Assembly: GCF_003182485.1 (NCBI RefSeq)
Contig: NZ_QGTX01000001.1
Coordinates: forward strand, 4,054,001 to 4,118,000
Source: Geodermatophilus normandii
GTDB taxonomy: Bacteria > Actinomycetota > Actinomycetes > Mycobacteriales > Geodermatophilaceae
Length of the DNA: 64,000 nt
Direction of reading: 5' to 3'
Position numbers and translations under genes: made by a program. The notes below the pieces were generated by a model. That model ran no database searches and was not told the DNA's origin. It saw only the letters and a list, made by a program, of their open reading frames with translations. Positions 1 through 7,842 of this stretch are shown here, piece by piece. Each line of letters opens with the position of its first letter. Within the stretch, counting starts at the first letter, position 1.

Positions 1-1
1 G

Positions 2-196
2 TCGGCGGTCGAGCTCGAGCAGCGCGGCGAGGAGCGGGGCCTGGCCTCGGCCGACCCGCAGCGCGAGCTGACCAGCAGCGGCCGTCCCGCCGAGGGTGGC
101 CGTCCCGCCGAGGGCGGTCGTCCCTCCGAGGGTGGCCGTCCCTCCGAGGGTGGTCGTCCCTCCGAGGGTGGCCGGCCGCAGGAGCCGCGCGACTGA
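2..196 (+). CDS. C-terminal end of a truncated protein with GGRP(A/S)E repeats (possibly QcrB)
   Basis: The frame is open from base 2 to a TGA at 194-196 and encodes the last 64 residues of a gene that begins outside the window. A charged stretch is followed by six tandem copies of the hexapeptide GGRPxE (x = A, S or Q) and a short PRD tail, so this is a low-complexity, probably cytoplasmic tail. A strong terminator follows at 214-255. In related actinobacteria qcrB (cytochrome b of the bc1 complex) lies just before ctaF/ctaC, so QcrB is the best positional guess. No QcrB core is visible, so the identity is inference. Confidence 0.7.
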   Translation, partial: SAVELEQRGEERGLASADPQRELTSSGRPAEGGRPAEGGRPSEGGRPSEGGRPSEGGRPQEPRD

Positions 197-213
197 CGCC
201 TGGTCCGCGTACC

Positions 214-255
214 GCAGCAGGGCCCCGGTGGAGCACTCCACCGGGGCCCTGCTGC
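214..255 (+). terminator. 19-bp hairpin terminator after the first gene
   Basis: A perfect 19-bp inverted repeat (214-232 with 237-255, 4-nt loop) starts 17 nt after the stop codon. There is no clear U-run, as is common for actinobacterial terminators. Confidence 0.8.
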
Positions 256-834
256 ATCTCGGGGCGCCCCCGGGCGCACGGCGGACGAGGCGCCGGGCGT
301 CAGCCCGTCGACGCCGGCCCCGGCCGGGGACCCGGGCCCGGCACCGGGCCTGGATGACGCGCTCCCCGCGCCACGGCCCTCCGCCGCCCGCACCGGCCGG
401 TCCGCTCCCGAGGCGACCGGCCGGGTGACGACGGCGCGTCCATGCCCGGTCCGCGGGGCGGGTGGCCGGTCCCGCGTGGCGGGTGGCCGGTCCCGCGTCG
501 TGGCGAGCGCCACGCCGACGGGAGCCGGCGGGCGGTCGCGGTGGCTGGGCCGGGAGGCGGAGGCAGGGCCGGGAGGCGGAGGCAGGGCCGGCGGGGTGCG
601 CGGACGACCCGCTCCTCCCCGGTCCTCGGGCACCGTCGCGAGCGGCACTCCACCGGACCAGGACGCCGTCCGTCCGGGGGCGCCGCTGCACCCCACGGCG
701 GCGGGAACGCCCGAGGCGGGCAACGGCTCACCCCACCGGCCCACACCGGGGCTCCCGGGTCCTCGGAGCGGGCCCCGGACACCCGTGCGGAGGCCGGCCC
801 GGTCGTCCGTCCGCAGCCCGGTCGCCGGAGACGC
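256..834. other. Gene-free GC-rich spacer with short tandem repeats
   Basis: No convincing gene is seen. The long open frames here overlap each other on both strands and have Pro/Arg/Gly-rich shadow composition. The stretch contains an 18-bp sequence repeated with a 21-bp period (460-477 and 481-498) and a perfect 19-bp tandem duplication (547-565 and 566-584). It separates two convergent transcription units. Confidence 0.6.
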
Positions 835-872
835 ACGAGGGCCCCTCCCGCAGGTGCGGGAGGGGCCCTCGT
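835..872 (-). terminator. 17-bp hairpin terminator downstream of ctaF
   Basis: A perfect inverted repeat (835-851 with 856-872, 4-nt loop) sits 14 nt beyond the ctaF stop codon and would end the ctaC-ctaF message. Confidence 0.8.
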
Positions 873-885
873 CAGCTCGGGGACG

Positions 886-1290
886 TCAGCTCGACTGCGC
901 GTTCTGCCCCGTGTAGTACTCGAACAGCAGGCCACCGACGGTCACCAGGATGGCGGCGACCCCGATGGCGATCAGCCAGTCGTACCAGAACGCCATGCCC
1001 AGACCGGTGATGGCGGCGGCCGAGGCCAGGCCGAACGGCCAGTAGCTGGCGGGGCTGAAGAAGCCCAGCTCGCCGGCGCCCTCGGCGATCTCGGCGTCCT
1101 TGCGGTCCTCCGGCCGGGCGTCGATGCGCCGGGACACGAACCAGAAGAAGCCGCCGATGAGGCCGGTGAGCCCCCCGGAGAGGATCAGCGCGGTCGTGCC
1201 GATCGGCTCGCGGGACCAGATGCCGTAGACGGCTGCCGCGACGATGCAGAAGACCGCGATGAGGTTGAAGATGAGCGCCTCGACCTTCAC
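886..1290 (-). CDS. ctaF: Cytochrome c oxidase subunit 4 (CtaF)
   Basis: This 134-residue membrane protein has the size and hydrophobic pattern of the actinobacterial cytochrome aa3 oxidase subunit IV. Two N-terminal membrane segments (about residues 5-25 and 32-52) and two C-terminal ones (about 82-102 and 104-127) flank a polar loop. Subunit IV has no redox centre and belongs to the bc1-aa3 supercomplex in the plasma membrane. It lies downstream of ctaC on the same strand with a 54-bp gap, the usual actinobacterial order, so the two are probably cotranscribed. Confidence 0.93.
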   Translation of the reverse strand: MKVEALIFNLIAVFCIVAAAVYGIWSREPIGTTALILSGGLTGLIGGFFWFVSRRIDARPEDRKDAEIAEGAGELGFFSPASYWPFGLASAAAITGLGMAFWYDWLIAIGVAAILVTVGGLLFEYYTGQNAQSS

Positions 1291-1344
1291 GGTCGTCCTC
1301 CCTGCGCAGCGTCGGTGCAGTGGTGAGCGGTGCCGGTGGTCACG

Positions 1345-2217
1345 TCAGTCGGCCGCGCGCTGGTAGTAGTCGTCGCCCACCCGGAACGGGCGGGTGGTCG
1401 TGGCCTCGCCCTCCTGGCCGATGCTCTCGAGCGCCTCGCGGGTGCTCTGGCCCTCCTCGCGGGCGGCCAGGTAGGCGTCGTAGTCGTCGGCGCTGACCAC
1501 GCGGACCTCGAAGTTCATGTACGCGTGGTAGCTCCCGCACAGCTCGGCGCACCGGCCCACGTAGGCACCCTCCTGGTTGGGGTGCACCTCGAAGACGTTG
1601 TCCCGGCCGTTCTCGTTGCCCGGGATGACGTCGAGCTTGAAGAGGAACTCCGGCACCCAGAACGAGTGGATGACGTCGGCGGAGGCGACCTCGAACCGGA
1701 CGTCCTGGTCGACCGGGATCACCAGGATCGGGATCTCGTCCGTGGCGCCGACGGTGTTGACCGGCTCGCCGTCCGGACCGGTGGTCTCGGGGTAGACGAA
1801 CTGCCAGTTCCACTTGAACGCGTTGACCGCGATGGTGGTGTCGGGGTCGTCGCTGCGCTCCATGACGTCGTTCTGGACGGTCACGGTGAAGAAGAACAGG
1901 CCCGCGATGATGATGAACGGGAAGATCGAGTACGCGATCTCCAGCGGGAGGTTGTAGGCCGTCTGCCGCGGGAGGTCGTCGCCCTTCTTCCGGTGCATGA
2001 TCACCGACCAGACGATCAGGCCCCAGACGATGAAGCCGATGACCAGCGCTGCGATGACCGAACCGGTCCACAGCTGGCGGACCTCGGTGGCCTCCTCGGT
2101 GACGCCCTCGGGGAAGCCGAAGCGCCAGAACTCGTTGTTCAGGTCGCACCCGGTGAGGGTGAGCACCCCCAGGAGACCGAGCGCGGCGACCCGCGCGAGC
2201 CTGCTGCGTCGAGCCAC
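1345..2217 (-). CDS. ctaC: Cytochrome c oxidase subunit II (CtaC), lipoprotein
   Basis: CtaC carries the dinuclear CuA centre that takes electrons from cytochrome c or the bc1 complex. The GTG start at 2217 gives 290 residues and follows a GGAGG box. It puts an Arg-rich signal and a lipobox ending in TLTGC (Cys about residue 24) at the N-terminus. Two membrane helices follow (about 43-65 and 85-108), then the cupredoxin domain. CuA ligands are visible in VIHSFWVPEF and CAELCGSYHAYM (about 223-234). The frame stays open far upstream, but that part is not CtaC-like. A -10-like TAGTCT lies on the minus strand at 2325-2330. Divergent from the small membrane gene at 2473. Confidence 0.96.
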   Translation of the reverse strand: MARRSRLARVAALGLLGVLTLTGCDLNNEFWRFGFPEGVTEEATEVRQLWTGSVIAALVIGFIVWGLIVWSVIMHRKKGDDLPRQTAYNLPLEIAYSIFPFIIIAGLFFFTVTVQNDVMERSDDPDTTIAVNAFKWNWQFVYPETTGPDGEPVNTVGATDEIPILVIPVDQDVRFEVASADVIHSFWVPEFLFKLDVIPGNENGRDNVFEVHPNQEGAYVGRCAELCGSYHAYMNFEVRVVSADDYDAYLAAREEGQSTREALESIGQEGEATTTRPFRVGDDYYQRAAD

Positions 2218-2459
2218 TGCTCGCTGCCTCCTCGTCCTCCGCCCGGGGACCCCCGGGCGGCTCTCCGGCGCGGCCGGCCGCGGGTGCCCCGCGCCGGCAC
2301 GTGCGCCGACCACAGTCTGGGCCGAGACTAGCCGACCCCGCACGGTGGCCGGGCACCGGAGAGCGGAGAGCCGCGGGTCGGCCGGGGCGGCCGGGACGTG
2401 CGTGACCACGCGGCCCGTGGGGCTCCTCACCGCGGCGTCCCCCCGAGCGTCCGGGCGGT

Positions 2460-2465
2460 TAGAGT
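2460..2465 (+). promoter_or_regulatory. -10 hexamer TAGAGT, leaderless start
   Basis: TAGAGT lies 7 nt before the GTG at 2473. This places transcription initiation at or next to the start codon and supports that start over the upstream ATG at 2398. Confidence 0.55.
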
Positions 2466-2472
2466 CGGGGCC

Positions 2473-2838
2473 GTGTGGACGCGGCTGCTGACCCCTCGGT
2501 GGGTCCTGCTGCACCTGCTGGTGGTGGCCCTGTTCGTGGCCACGTTCTTCCTCGGCTACTGGCAGCTGACCAAGGCCGAGAACGGCGGCGGTGCGGTCAA
2601 CTGGAGCTACGCCCTGCAGTGGCCGCTCTACGGGTTCATGGGCCTGTGGTTCTACGTCCGCATGGTGCGCGTGGAGCTCAACCGCGACCCCGACGAGGAG
2701 GAGCCCAGCTCCGCCGTCGTCCTGTACCAGCGGCCGCGGGTGGACACCTCGGGCGACCCGGAGCTGGCCGCGTACAACGCCTACCTCGCCGAGCTCAACG
2801 AGAAGGCACTGGGGCAGCGGGGTCCGGGTGGCCGCTGA
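2473..2838 (+). CDS. Small two-helix membrane protein, unknown function
   Basis: A 121-residue protein with two membrane segments (about residues 9-30 and 44-62), the first ending in a GYWQL motif reminiscent of SURF1-type oxidase assembly proteins, followed by a polar, acidic tail. I do not recognise a named family. The GTG start is set by the -10 hexamer 7 nt upstream, and the longer frame adds an atypical Arg-rich leader. It overlaps the DUF3817 gene by 11 bp, so translation is probably coupled. Position beside ctaC suggests, but does not show, a role in oxidase assembly. Confidence 0.8.
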   Translation: MWTRLLTPRWVLLHLLVVALFVATFFLGYWQLTKAENGGGAVNWSYALQWPLYGFMGLWFYVRMVRVELNRDPDEEEPSSAVVLYQRPRVDTSGDPELAAYNAYLAELNEKALGQRGPGGR

Positions 2839-3172
2839 GCCCCAGGAGGTCGCGCTGTCCCGCCAGGTGGCCGGCGCCCTCACCCGCTACCGCGTCATGG
2901 CCTACGCCGTCGGCGTGATGCTGCTCGTGCTCGTGGCCGTCGCCATCCCCCTGCGGTACGCCGCGGGGGTGCCCGAGGTGTCCGCGGTGGTCTCGCCCGT
3001 CCACGGGCTGCTCTACATCGTCTACCTCGCGACGGCCTTCGACCTGGCCCTGAAGGCGCGGTTCACCGCCAAGGGCACCCTGCTGGTGCTGCTCGCCGGC
3101 GTCGTCCCCCTCGTGTCCTTCGTCGCCGAGCGCCGGGTGACCACCCGCGTCCGCTCCGGCCGACCCCTCTGA
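2828..3172 (+). CDS. DUF3817 integral membrane protein
   Basis: The GTG at 2828 gives 114 residues with three membrane segments (about residues 22-45, 50-70 and 78-97) and the PVHGLLYIVYL stretch typical of DUF3817 proteins. A basic tail ends the protein. Its start lies inside the preceding gene, so the two form a coupled pair. DUF3817 proteins are common small actinobacterial membrane proteins of unknown function. asnB follows after 30 bp and may share the transcript. Confidence 0.85.
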   Translation: MAAEPQEVALSRQVAGALTRYRVMAYAVGVMLLVLVAVAIPLRYAAGVPEVSAVVSPVHGLLYIVYLATAFDLALKARFTAKGTLLVLLAGVVPLVSFVAERRVTTRVRSGRPL

Positions 3173-3202
3173 CCGTCCTCCTCACTCCCCGGAGAACACC
3201 GC

Positions 3203-5137
3203 ATGTGCGGCCTGCTGGCCTACCTGTCCACCGACGCGCCCCGGGTCGCCGAGGCCCACGTCGACGACGTCCGCGAGGCGCTGCACTGCCTGCACCACCG
3301 CGGTCCCGACGACACCGCGGTGTGGTCCGACGACCACGTGGTCCTCGGTTTCAACCGGCTGTCGATCATCGACGTCGAGGGCAGTCCGCAGCCCCTCCCC
3401 TACGCCGGTGACCGCTACCGGATCCTGTTCAACGGCGAGATCTACAACTACGTCGAGCTCCGCGAGGAGCTGCAGGCCGCCGGCGCTCAGCTGGCCACGC
3501 ACGGCGACACCGAGACGATCGTCGCGGGCTACCACCTGTGGGGCCAGGACGTCGTCCGGCGGCTGCGCGGGATGTTCTCCTTCGTCATCTGGGACACCCG
3601 GACGCGCACCGCCTTCGGCGCCCGCGACCCGTTCGGCATCAAGCCCCTGTTCACCGCGCGCCTGGCCGACGGCGGCCTGGTCTTCAGCTCGGAGAAGAAG
3701 GCGCTCCTGCAGCTGCTCGGCGGCAGCGCGGCCGCCGGGGGCGTCGACCCCGCGTCGCTGCAGCACTACCTGACCCTGCAGTACGTGCCCGAGCCCGCGA
3801 CGCTGCACCGCGGCATCCGTCGGATCGAGAGCGGCACCAGCTTCACCGTCGTCGACGGCGAGCTGGCCACCGCCCGCTACTTCCACCCGGCGTGGAAGCC
3901 GCAGCCGGTGCCGGCCGGCGGGGAGCAGGAGCTCTACGACCGCATCGCCGACGTCCTCGACGAGTCGGTGGCCAAGCACATGCGCGCCGACGTCACCGTC
4001 GGGTCGTTCCTCTCCAGCGGGATCGACTCCACCGCGATCGCCGCGCTCGCGCACCGCTACAACCCCGACCTGCTGACCTTCACCGTCGGCTTCCAGCGGC
4101 AGGCGCAGTCGGAGATCGAGATCGCCGCCGAGTCGGCGTCGATCCTCGGGGTCAAGCACGTGCCGGTGGAGGTGACCGCCGAGCAGTTCGCGGCGGCCAT
4201 CCCCGAGGTGGTCTGGTACCTCGACGACCCGGTCGCCGACCCCGCGCTCGTGCCGCTGTACTTCGTGGCCCGCGAGGCGCGCAAGCACGTGAAGGTGGTG
4301 CTCTCCGGCGAGGGCGCCGACGAGCTGTTCGGCGGCTACACGATCTACCGGGAGCCGATCAGCCTGGCCTGGGCCTCCGCGCTGCCGCCGGCCGGGCGCC
4401 GGGCGATGGCCCGGATCGCCGACCTGCTGCCCGAGGGCGTGCGCGGCCAGGACCTGCTGCGCCGCGCCGCCACACCGCTCGAGCAGCGCTACTACGGCAA
4501 CGCCCGCAACATGCGCGACGACGAGCTCGCCGCGCTGCTGCCCGGCCGCGACCCCGACCTGTCGCACGTCACGGTCACCGAGGACCTCTACCGGCGCACC
4601 CGCGAGGCCGGGTACGACGACGTGACGGCGATGCAGTACGTCGACCTGTTCACCTGGTTGCGCGGCGACATCCTCGTCAAGGCCGACAAGATGACGATGG
4701 CCAACTCGCTGGAGCTGCGGGTGCCCTTCCTCGACCCCGAGGTGTTCGCCGTCGCCAGCTCCCTGCCGGTCGAGCAGCGGGTCCCGCGCCGCGGGGACGC
4801 GACCAAGTACGCCCTGCGCCAGGCGATGCGCCAGATCGTGCCCCCGCGCATCATGAACCGGCGCAAGCTCGGCTTCCCCGTGCCGACGGCGGAGTTCCTC
4901 GCCGGCCCGCTGCACGACTGGGCGCGCGGGATCGTGACCGAGAGCCAGACCCAGCAGTGGCTCGACCGCGACGTCGTCCTCGGCCTGCTCGACCGGCTGC
5001 GCACCGACGAGGTGCCCAGCAAGCGGATCGCCCGCCAGCTGTGGTCCGTGCTGGTCTTCATGGTGTGGCACGGGATCTTCGTCGAGGACCGGATCGTCGT
5101 CGACGTCCCGGAGACCGTCTACCCCGTGAGGCTCTGA
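3203..5137 (+). CDS. asnB: Asparagine synthetase, glutamine-hydrolysing
   Basis: AsnB transfers glutamine-derived ammonia to aspartate with ATP. The protein is full length at 644 residues. After the initiator Met it starts CGLLAYL, so Cys2 is the amidotransferase nucleophile, and the N-terminal glutaminase domain carries RGPDD and NGEIYNY motifs. The synthetase domain has the PP-loop SSGIDSTA (about residue 270) and SGEGADELFGGY. Neighbourhood with ctaC/ctaF matches M. tuberculosis Rv2199c-Rv2201. The related corynebacterial LtsA affects cell-envelope amidation, so an envelope role is possible. A strong terminator follows. Confidence 0.95.
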   Translation: MCGLLAYLSTDAPRVAEAHVDDVREALHCLHHRGPDDTAVWSDDHVVLGFNRLSIIDVEGSPQPLPYAGDRYRILFNGEIYNYVELREELQAAGAQLATHGDTETIVAGYHLWGQDVVRRLRGMFSFVIWDTRTRTAFGARDPFGIKPLFTARLADGGLVFSSEKKALLQLLGGSAAAGGVDPASLQHYLTLQYVPEPATLHRGIRRIESGTSFTVVDGELATARYFHPAWKPQPVPAGGEQELYDRIADVLDESVAKHMRADVTVGSFLSSGIDSTAIAALAHRYNPDLLTFTVGFQRQAQSEIEIAAESASILGVKHVPVEVTAEQFAAAIPEVVWYLDDPVADPALVPLYFVAREARKHVKVVLSGEGADELFGGYTIYREPISLAWASALPPAGRRAMARIADLLPEGVRGQDLLRRAATPLEQRYYGNARNMRDDELAALLPGRDPDLSHVTVTEDLYRRTREAGYDDVTAMQYVDLFTWLRGDILVKADKMTMANSLELRVPFLDPEVFAVASSLPVEQRVPRRGDATKYALRQAMRQIVPPRIMNRRKLGFPVPTAEFLAGPLHDWARGIVTESQTQQWLDRDVVLGLLDRLRTDEVPSKRIARQLWSVLVFMVWHGIFVEDRIVVDVPETVYPVRL

Positions 5138-5143
5138 GAACGC

Positions 5144-5185
5144 AGGACGGCGCCCGTCCCCCCGGGAGGGGACGGGCGCCGTCCT
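5144..5185. terminator. 18-bp hairpin terminator between asnB and erpA
   Basis: An inverted repeat pairs 5144-5161 with 5168-5185 around a 6-nt loop, 7 nt after the asnB stop. It can also serve the convergent erpA transcript ending at 5251. Confidence 0.8.
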
Positions 5186-5250
5186 GTCGGCCCCTCTGCA
5201 GGGTCCCGGCGCCGAGGTACGGGGTGCCGGGGGGCAGAGGGGTCCTTACA

Positions 5251-5607
5251 TCAGTGGAACGAGTCCCCGCAGGCGCAGGAGCCCTGCGCGTTCGGGTTGT
5301 CGATGGTGAAGCCCTGCTTCTCGATGGTGTCGACGAAGTCGATCACCGCGCCGCCCAGGTAGGGGCCGCTCATCCGGTCGACGATGACCTCGACCCCACC
5401 GAACTCGTAGGTCTGGTCGCCGTCGAGGAACCGCTCGTCGAAGAAGAGCTGGTAGCGCAGGCCGGAGCAGCCGCCGGGCTGGACGGCGATGCGCAGACGC
5501 AGGTCGTCGCGGCCCTCCTGGTCCAGCAGCGCCTTGACCTTCGAGGCGGCCGGGTCACTCAGCAGCACGCCGGTGCTGCCGGGGGTCTCGGTGTCCTGCA
5601 CCGTCAT
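5251..5607 (-). CDS. erpA: ErpA/HesB-type iron-sulfur cluster insertion protein
   Basis: This 118-residue A-type carrier binds or transfers Fe-S clusters to client enzymes. The three family cysteines are visible: one in GGCSGLRY (about residue 47) and the C-terminal pair in GSCACGDSF. The ATG at 5607 follows a good GGAGGA box, whereas the longer frame upstream has no homology. It corresponds to the Rv2204c position of the conserved block. Likely clients nearby include the radical-SAM enzyme LipA, but that is inference. Confidence 0.93.
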   Translation of the reverse strand: MTVQDTETPGSTGVLLSDPAASKVKALLDQEGRDDLRLRIAVQPGGCSGLRYQLFFDERFLDGDQTYEFGGVEVIVDRMSGPYLGGAVIDFVDTIEKQGFTIDNPNAQGSCACGDSFH

Positions 5608-5746
5608 GTTCTGTCCTCCCACATCCGAGGGCGTCCGTTGCGGCACTCCCTGCCGCTGCCAACACCGCCGTGGCCGGAGCTGTTCCGGGGCCTGTTCCAC
5701 TGTACGGCGCGCAGCGCACCAGGCCAGCCCCTCGCCGGGACGCACG

Positions 5747-5752
5747 TAGACT
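5747..5752 (+). promoter_or_regulatory. -10 hexamer TAGACT, leaderless start
   Basis: TAGACT ends 8 nt before the GTG at 5761 and sets the DUF3043 gene start. No Shine-Dalgarno sequence fits in the gap. Confidence 0.55.
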
Positions 5753-5760
5753 CCCGGGTC

Positions 5761-6372
5761 GTGAAGCTCCGCCTGCCCGGGCGCCGGACCCGCGCCGCCG
5801 AGACCGCCCCGGACACCGCCGCCGACCTGACCCCCCAGCTGGTGAAGGCCGGCGGCAAGGGCCGCCCGACGCCCCGGCGCGCCGAGGCGCAGGGCCGCCG
5901 CCCGGGTCCGCCTCCGCCGCCGCCCACCACGCGCAAGGAGGCCTACGCCCGCATGCGCGCCCAGCAGGCCGAGCGGCGGGCCGACACCCGCGCGGGCATG
6001 GCCCGCGGGGACGACTCCTACCTGCCGGCACGCGACCGCGGCCCGGTGCGCAAGCTCGTGCGCGACCTCGTCGACACCCGCCGCAACGCGGGCAGCTTCT
6101 TCCTGCCGGTGGCCGCTCTGGTCCTGGTCGGGTACTTCATCCCGAACCCGGCGGTGCAGAACTACACGGTCTTCGTCTGGTTCCTCTTCTTCCTGGTGAT
6201 CATCGTCGACTCGGTGTTCCTCGGCCGGCGGATCTCGAGGACGGTGCGGCAGCGCTTCCCCGACCAGCCGCACCGGATGAAGGGGCTGATCTGGTACGGC
6301 GTCAGCCGGGCCACGATGATCCGCCGCTGGCGCTTCCCCAAGCCCGAGGTCGCCATGGGCGCCCAGGTCTGA
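5761..6372 (+). CDS. DUF3043 membrane protein
   Basis: A 203-residue protein with a long basic, Pro-rich N-terminal region (about 1-105), two adjacent membrane helices (about 117-135 and 140-158) and a short basic C-terminal domain ending in RWRFPKPEV. This architecture is that of actinobacterial DUF3043 proteins, whose function is unknown. The GTG start is supported by the -10 element 8 nt upstream. It is divergent from erpA and followed after 39 bp by an aldo/keto reductase with its own promoter. Confidence 0.88.
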   Translation: MKLRLPGRRTRAAETAPDTAADLTPQLVKAGGKGRPTPRRAEAQGRRPGPPPPPPTTRKEAYARMRAQQAERRADTRAGMARGDDSYLPARDRGPVRKLVRDLVDTRRNAGSFFLPVAALVLVGYFIPNPAVQNYTVFVWFLFFLVIIVDSVFLGRRISRTVRQRFPDQPHRMKGLIWYGVSRATMIRRWRFPKPEVAMGAQV

Positions 6373-6397
6373 GCAGGTGGGCCCGGTGATCCCCGGC

Positions 6398-6403
6398 TAG
6401 CGT
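6398..6403 (+). promoter_or_regulatory. -10 hexamer TAGCGT, leaderless start
   Basis: TAGCGT ends 8 nt before the GTG at 6412 of the aldo/keto reductase, implying a leaderless message. Confidence 0.5.
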
Positions 6404-6411
6404 CGGAGCAC

Positions 6412-7395
6412 GTGGAGTACCGACGCCTCGGCCGTTCCGGCCTGACCATCTCCGAGATCGCCTACGGCAACTGGCTCACCCACGGTGGCCAGGTCGAGGA
6501 GGACGCCGCGCAGGCCTGCGTGCGCGCCGCCCTCGACGCCGGCATCACCACCTTCGACACCGCCGACGTCTACGCCGGCACCCGTGCCGAGTCCGTCCTC
6601 GGCCGCGCCCTGGCCGGGCAACGCCGCGAGGGCCTGGAGATCTTCACCAAGGTCTACTGGCCCACCGGCCCCGGCCCCAACGACCGCGGCCTCGGCCGCA
6701 AGCACGTCACCGAGAGCTGCGAGGCCTCGCTCCGGCGGCTGCAGACCGACCACATCGACCTCTACCAGGCCCACCGCTACGACGAGACGGTGCCGCTGGA
6801 GGAGACGATGACCGCCTTCGCCGACCTCGTGCGGGCCGGCAAGGTGCTGTACATCGGCGTCTCGGAGTGGCGTGCCGACGAGATCGCCGCAGGCGCCGCC
6901 CTCGCCCGCGAGCTCGGCATCCAGCTCATCAGCAACCAGCCGCAGTACTCGATGCTGTGGCGGGTCATCGAGGACGAGGTGGTGCCGACGTCGGAGCGCG
7001 AGGGCGTCTCGCAGATCGTCTGGTCGCCACTGGCCCAGGGCGTGCTCACCGGCAAGTACCTCCCCGGGGAGCAGCCGCCGGCCGGCAGCCGCGCCACCGA
7101 CCCGGAGGCCGGGCGCTTCATCCGGCGGTTGATGACCGACGACGTCCTCGCGCGCGTGCAGGACCTGCGCCCCGTCGCCGACGACCTCGGGCTGTCGATG
7201 GCCCAGCTCGCCGTCGCCTGGGTGCTGCGCAACGAGAACGTGGCCGCGGCGATCATCGGCGCCACCCGGCCCGAGCAGGTGCACGACAACGTGAAGGCCG
7301 CCGGCGTCCGGCTCGAGGACGACGTCATGGCGCGCATCGACGAGGTGCTCGGCGACGTCGTCGAGCGCGACCCGGGGAAGACCGCGCGCGGCTGA
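6412..7395 (+). CDS. Aldo/keto reductase (Kv-beta-like/YghZ group)
   Basis: This 327-residue NADPH-dependent oxidoreductase should fold as a single TIM barrel and reduce aldehydes or ketones in the cytoplasm. The N-terminal MEYRRLGRSGLTISEI is typical of the voltage-gated K+ channel beta-subunit-like group. The catalytic Asp and Tyr lie in TFDTADVYAG (about 45-55), Lys in EIFTKVYWP (about 80) and His in LYQAHRYD (about 122). A cofactor-binding WSPLAQGVLTGKY and C-terminal IIGATRPEQ complete the pattern. The physiological substrate cannot be deduced. A terminator follows. Confidence 0.92.
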   Translation: MEYRRLGRSGLTISEIAYGNWLTHGGQVEEDAAQACVRAALDAGITTFDTADVYAGTRAESVLGRALAGQRREGLEIFTKVYWPTGPGPNDRGLGRKHVTESCEASLRRLQTDHIDLYQAHRYDETVPLEETMTAFADLVRAGKVLYIGVSEWRADEIAAGAALARELGIQLISNQPQYSMLWRVIEDEVVPTSEREGVSQIVWSPLAQGVLTGKYLPGEQPPAGSRATDPEAGRFIRRLMTDDVLARVQDLRPVADDLGLSMAQLAVAWVLRNENVAAAIIGATRPEQVHDNVKAAGVRLEDDVMARIDEVLGDVVERDPGKTARG

Positions 7396-7405
7396 CGACA
7401 GCCCC

Positions 7406-7440
7406 GGCCTGGACCTCGACCTCGAGTCGAGGTCCAGGCC
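7406..7440 (+). terminator. 15-bp hairpin terminator after the aldo/keto reductase
   Basis: A perfect inverted repeat pairs 7406-7420 with 7426-7440 (5-nt loop), 10 nt beyond the stop codon. Confidence 0.75.
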
Positions 7441-7480
7441 AGGGGCCCAGGCCAGGGGCCAGGCCGGGGCCCAGGCCGGG

Positions 7481-7514
7481 GCGGTGCTCAGGCCGGGGCG
7501 GTGCTCAGGCCGGG
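7481..7514. repeat. Tandem 17-bp duplication
   Basis: Two perfect copies (7481-7497 and 7498-7514) lie at the end of a low-complexity CAGGCC-rich stretch. The second copy includes the stop codon of the small minus-strand gene, so the first carries a duplicate of its terminal codons. Confidence 0.8.
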
Positions 7515-7717
7515 GCGAGGCCCATCGGGCCGTAGGCCTTCGTCTCGCCCTCGTACAGGCTCACCGTGGCCACGCCGCGGGCGAGCAGGTCGCGCCAGTG
7601 CTCGCCGAGCCACGACTCGGCGTCGCCCTGGTTGTCCGCCGGCGGCACCTCCACGCCGAGGGTGGCCGGGTCCAGGGTCGCGCCGTCCGGGTCCTCGAGC
7701 CGCCACGTCCAGGTCAT
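7505..7717 (-). CDS. Small conserved actinobacterial protein, unknown function
   Basis: This 70-residue protein starts MTWTWRLEDPDG and has an amphipathic middle with DAESWLGEHWRDLLARGV and a C-terminal YGPMGL. I recall small actinobacterial proteins of this pattern, but none with a known role. No membrane segment or cysteine is present. The ATG lies 7 nt after a TACCCT hexamer (7725-7730), indicating a leaderless start. Confidence 0.75.
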   Translation of the reverse strand: MTWTWRLEDPDGATLDPATLGVEVPPADNQGDAESWLGEHWRDLLARGVATVSLYEGETKAYGPMGLAPA

Positions 7718-7724
7718 GGCCGCG

Positions 7725-7730
7725 AGGGTA
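7725..7730 (-). promoter_or_regulatory. -10 hexamer TACCCT, leaderless start
   Basis: On the minus strand TACCCT ends 7 nt before the ATG at 7717. Confidence 0.5.
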
Positions 7731-7842
7731 GTGACGGCGACCCGGCCCGCGCCGTGTCCGGGGTGTGACCACCCGCCGGGTTACGCGGGCGATCAGCGGG
7801 GGCACAGGAGGTCATCGACCGTCCCGATCCCCCGGAGGACCG

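Noticed and set aside
300-935. Open frames on both strands between the first gene and ctaF
   Set aside because: Several mutually overlapping Pro/Arg/Gly frames with tandem DNA repeats and no motif. Treated as non-coding spacer.
2218-2883. N-terminal extension of ctaC to 2883
   Set aside because: The extension overlaps the oppositely oriented small membrane gene and hides the lipoprotein signal. The GTG at 2217 with GGAGG fits CtaC.
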